From Rhizobacter sp. AJA081-3 (GTDB taxonomy: Bacteria; Pseudomonadota; Gammaproteobacteria; Burkholderiales; Burkholderiaceae_C): a stretch of 64,000 nucleotides of DNA. The translations under genes were made by a program, and so were the position numbers. The notes below the pieces were generated by a model. It did no database searches and was not told the DNA's origin. It was given only the letters and a program-made list of their open reading frames with translations. Every line of letters starts with the position of its first letter. The first letter of the stretch is position 1. Below are positions 63,993 through 64,000 of this stretch, piece by piece. The stretch lies in NCBI RefSeq assembly GCF_017795745.1, contig NZ_CP059067.1:744001-808000 (forward strand), given 5' to 3'.

Positions 63993-64000
63993 CACGAAGG

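Noticed and set aside
63989-64000. Start of a further gene (ATG overlapping the last stop, then ACACGAAGG)
   Set aside because: Only four codons are visible, too little to support a feature.

Overview
The window is GC-rich, gene-dense bacterial chromosome with the layout of a betaproteobacterium of the order Burkholderiales. It probably belongs to the Rubrivivax/Leptothrix/Methylibium side of that order, although the genus cannot be fixed by reading alone. The supporting signs are the intact mraZ-to-lpxC division and cell-wall cluster, the fkpB-ispH pair, a type A RNase P RNA, TACAAT/GACAAT-type -10 elements, ATGA-type gene overlaps, and a Comamonadaceae-like palindromic intergenic element after ftsZ. 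I found no insertion sequence, prophage, CRISPR array, toxin-antitoxin pair or defence island. Nearly all of the sequence reads as core chromosome.

Region by region. 1-6.1 kb holds the end of an FlhG/MinD-like ATPase gene, a truncated hemoglobin, smr and radC on the minus strand, fkpB-ispH, serS, and a 2-keto-4-pentenoate hydratase-family gene. 6.2-9.2 kb holds tRNA-Ser(CGA) and a three-gene envelope-stress unit: a Spy/CpxP-like Met/His-rich chaperone, an OmpR-type regulator and a sensor kinase. 9.2-15 kb holds plsY, a RidA-family gene, trpS, purN, an rsmB-like gene and a fatty-acid desaturase. 15-24.4 kb holds rpmB-rpmG and trxB on the minus strand, a Crp/Fnr regulator, two convergent lipoprotein genes, the radical-SAM gene ygiQ, a YciA-like thioesterase and an Atm1-type ABC exporter. 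24.4-33 kb holds a secreted hypothetical, an MFS exporter divergent from a HypT/YjiE-like LysR regulator, then aspA and gltIJKL (uptake and deamination of aspartate/glutamate), with a catalase-like gene directly behind gltL. 33-40.7 kb holds pyrC, a NYN-OST-HTH protein, a DUF3025 protein, the RNase P RNA gene rnpB, a Bcr/CflA-type MFS gene, an alpha-carbonic anhydrase, an nnrU-like gene and a PAS chemoreceptor.

40.85-59.2 kb is the dcw cluster: mraZ, rsmH, ftsL, ftsI, murE, murF, mraY, murD, ftsW, murG, murC, ddl, ftsQ, ftsA, ftsZ, lpxC. It is controlled at its head by four 10-bp MraZ-box-like repeats. These genes make lipid II from UDP-MurNAc, flip and polymerise it at the septum, assemble the FtsZ ring and commit lipid A synthesis. 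59.2-64 kb holds two small membrane proteins, an SDR reductase with a YqiA-like esterase, a phosphofructokinase, the murein-recycling ligase mpl and a small membrane protein.

No clearly new multi-gene system is evident. The observations most worth a second look are: a recurring promoter layout in which the -10 box sits 6-9 nt before an SD-less start codon; the regulatory dyads between trxB and the Crp-like gene and between the MFS and LysR genes; two hairpins separating gltI from gltJ; an lpxC start buried in a perfect hairpin with an alternative upstream start; the Met/His-rich Cpx-like unit with a matching box; and two uncharacterised lipoproteins. Coordinates come from manual reading. Functional calls rest on recognised motifs, without database searches.
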